Shown here: positions 6,411 through 7,371 of the stretch, in pieces
Numbering within the stretch: position 1 is the stretch's first letter
How the letters are laid out: every line of letters begins with the position of its first letter
From: Pseudomonadota bacterium
Lineage (GTDB): Bacteria > Pseudomonadota > Alphaproteobacteria > Sphingomonadales > SMXR01
DNA length: 7,371 nucleotides
Assembly (NCBI GenBank): GCA_022571175.1
Contig: JACZYI010000092.1
Span: 1-7,371 of the forward strand
Direction of reading: 5' to 3'
Notes under the pieces: generated by a model
Database searches by the model: none
What the model was told of the DNA's origin: nothing
Seen by the model: only the letters and a program-made list of their open reading frames with translations
Position numbers and translations under genes: made by a program

Positions 6411-7148
6411 ATGATAAAACGATTATTTGTTTTTCCCGGGCAGGGCAGTCAGACCGTGGGCATGGGTTGGGATTTAGCGGATGCGCTGCCCGCTGCCAAA
6501 GAGGTCTTTGCCGAGGTTGATGATGCCCTCTCGCTGCATTTGAGCCGGATATTGTTTGAAGGTCCGGTCGAAACACTTCAGTTGACCGAAAACGCCCAAC
6601 CCGCGCTGATGGCGGTCTCAATGGCCATACTGCGTGCGCTCGAGGCGGACGGAAAGAAGCTCACCGCCATGGCTTCAATGCTGGCGGGGCATTCGCTCGG
6701 AGAATATTCGGCCCTGTCAGCCGCCGGAGCCTTCAACCTGGCCGATACCGCACGGCTGTTAAGGCTGCGGGGCGAAGCCATGCAGCGGGCGGTTCCTGTA
6801 GGCGAGGGCGCCATGGCGGCCATTATCGGGCTTGATTTCAAAGCGGCACAGGCACTGGCCGAGCGTGCCGCTTCGGGTGAGGTTTGTGTGGCGGCCAATG
6901 ATAATGCTCCGGCCCAGGTGGTGCTCTCGGGCCATAAGGGGGCCATCGAGCGGGTGATCGCCATGGCCAAAGACGCGGGCGCACGGATGGCCGTCAATTT
7001 ACCCGTCAGTGCGCCCTTCCATTGCCCGCTGATGCAGCCCGCGGCCGAGGAAATGATCGAAGCCCTGGCAAAAACCAATATTCAGGCGCCGCTCTTGCCG
7101 GTTATAGCCAATGTGACCGCACGCCCCGTCAGTGATGGGGATGAAATC
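6411..7148 (+). CDS. fabD: Malonyl-CoA:ACP transacylase FabD, 3' truncated
   Basis: The cytoplasmic enzyme that moves malonyl from CoA to acyl carrier protein at the start of fatty-acid elongation. The first 246 residues are normal: FPGQGSQ (8-14) with the oxyanion-hole Gln11, the nucleophile elbow GHSLGEYSAL (93-102) with Ser95, the malonate-binding Arg in LRLRGEAM (Arg120), the ferredoxin-like subdomain, and the catalytic His204 in APFHCPLM. The block VIANVTARPVSDGDEI (231-246) is the last recognisable FabD sequence. About 65 C-terminal residues, including the GxGxVLxGL region, are missing, replaced in the same frame by phage-like sequence. The ATG at 6411 has GGGGAG just upstream. The divergent position next to rpsF fits the alphaproteobacterial arrangement. 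Confidence 0.93.
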
Positions 7149-7155
7149 GGACGCC
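7135..7155. other. Chimeric join 2: fabD to phage-like sequence
   Basis: Up to the codons for SDGDEI (to 7148) the plus-strand frame fits FabD, where a DEIRxLL-type continuation is expected. From GRLYFTADDGTD (7149 onward) it fits phage tail or virion proteins. The Gly-Asp-Glu-Ile codons could belong to either side, so a few shared bases may bridge the join. No attachment site, integrase or terminal repeat is visible, and FabD is essential, so an artefact is the best explanation. Confidence 0.75.
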
Positions 7156-7371
7156 TTTACTTCACGGCTGACGACGGAACCGACCTGCTCACTCCTGCGG
7201 CTCAGATCCATGTAGAGGTCGACGGCCCTCCCGGTGCTAACGACATGCCGGGGAGAATCATTTTCAGCACGACCCCTGATGGAGCGGCAACCGTCACTGA
7301 AGCCCTCCGCATCGACTCGTCGCAGAACACAATTCTGCCAGCCACGAAGAAGCTCTACCTCGATGGTGGTG
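7149..7371 (+). CDS. Phage tail-fibre/virion protein fragment, both ends missing
   Basis: The open frame runs off the window edge and encodes about 74 residues unlike any FabD. Recognisable pieces are LYFTADDGTD, then GPPGANDMPGRIIFSTTPDG, EALRIDSSQN and KKLYLDGGG. This combination is a common module in tail-fibre and other structural proteins of marine phages and prophages, often ahead of a C-terminal chaperone or receptor-binding part. Assignment comes from remembered family patterns only. No start codon or ribosome-binding site belongs to this piece; its frame simply continues from fabD. Which phage and which tail protein cannot be said. Confidence 0.6.

Noticed and set aside
7149..7371. 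Prophage inserted into fabD
   Set aside because: No integrase, attachment repeat or phage early genes are visible, and a structural-gene fragment begins abruptly in mid-protein.

Overview
This window is best read as three unrelated stretches of DNA joined end to end, not as one natural locus. I see no mobile element and no obvious new system. The two joins are its most important feature: each cuts a gene of conserved family in mid-sequence, and the sequence switches there to an unrelated family. The likely origin is a metagenome assembly or whole-genome-amplification chimera, inferred from sequence alone.

Segment A (1 to about 3160) is proteobacterium-like and looks lower in GC than what follows. 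It carries an FHA-GGDEF diguanylate cyclase (+), overlapped by a multi-pass membrane protein resembling the transmembrane part of lysylphosphatidylglycerol synthases (+). A CDP-alcohol phosphatidyltransferase (-) converges on that gene, and divergent from it is an NAD(P)-binding SDR/epimerase-like gene (+) that is cut off by the first join. The content suggests envelope lipid metabolism next to a c-di-GMP enzyme.

Segment B (about 3160 to 7145) matches a conserved alphaproteobacterial chromosomal block: rpsF-rpsR-rplI on the minus strand, then dnaB on the same strand, with fabD divergent on the plus strand. The ribosomal genes are tightly packed: an 8-nt overlap between rpsF and rpsR, and a 9-nt gap with a strong Shine-Dalgarno before rplI. 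A clear intrinsic terminator follows rplI. The 244-bp rplI-dnaB gap also holds two perfect tandem consensus DnaA boxes, two weaker box-like sites and an AT-rich stretch, so dnaB probably has its own, perhaps DnaA-responsive, transcription. bL9 has a long acidic tail. dnaB loses its last C-terminal residues at join 1, and fabD loses its C-terminal part at join 2.

Segment C (about 7145 to 7371) encodes a fragment resembling tail-fibre or virion structural proteins of marine phages. By chance it stays in frame with fabD, so an automatic caller would report a false FabD-phage fusion protein.
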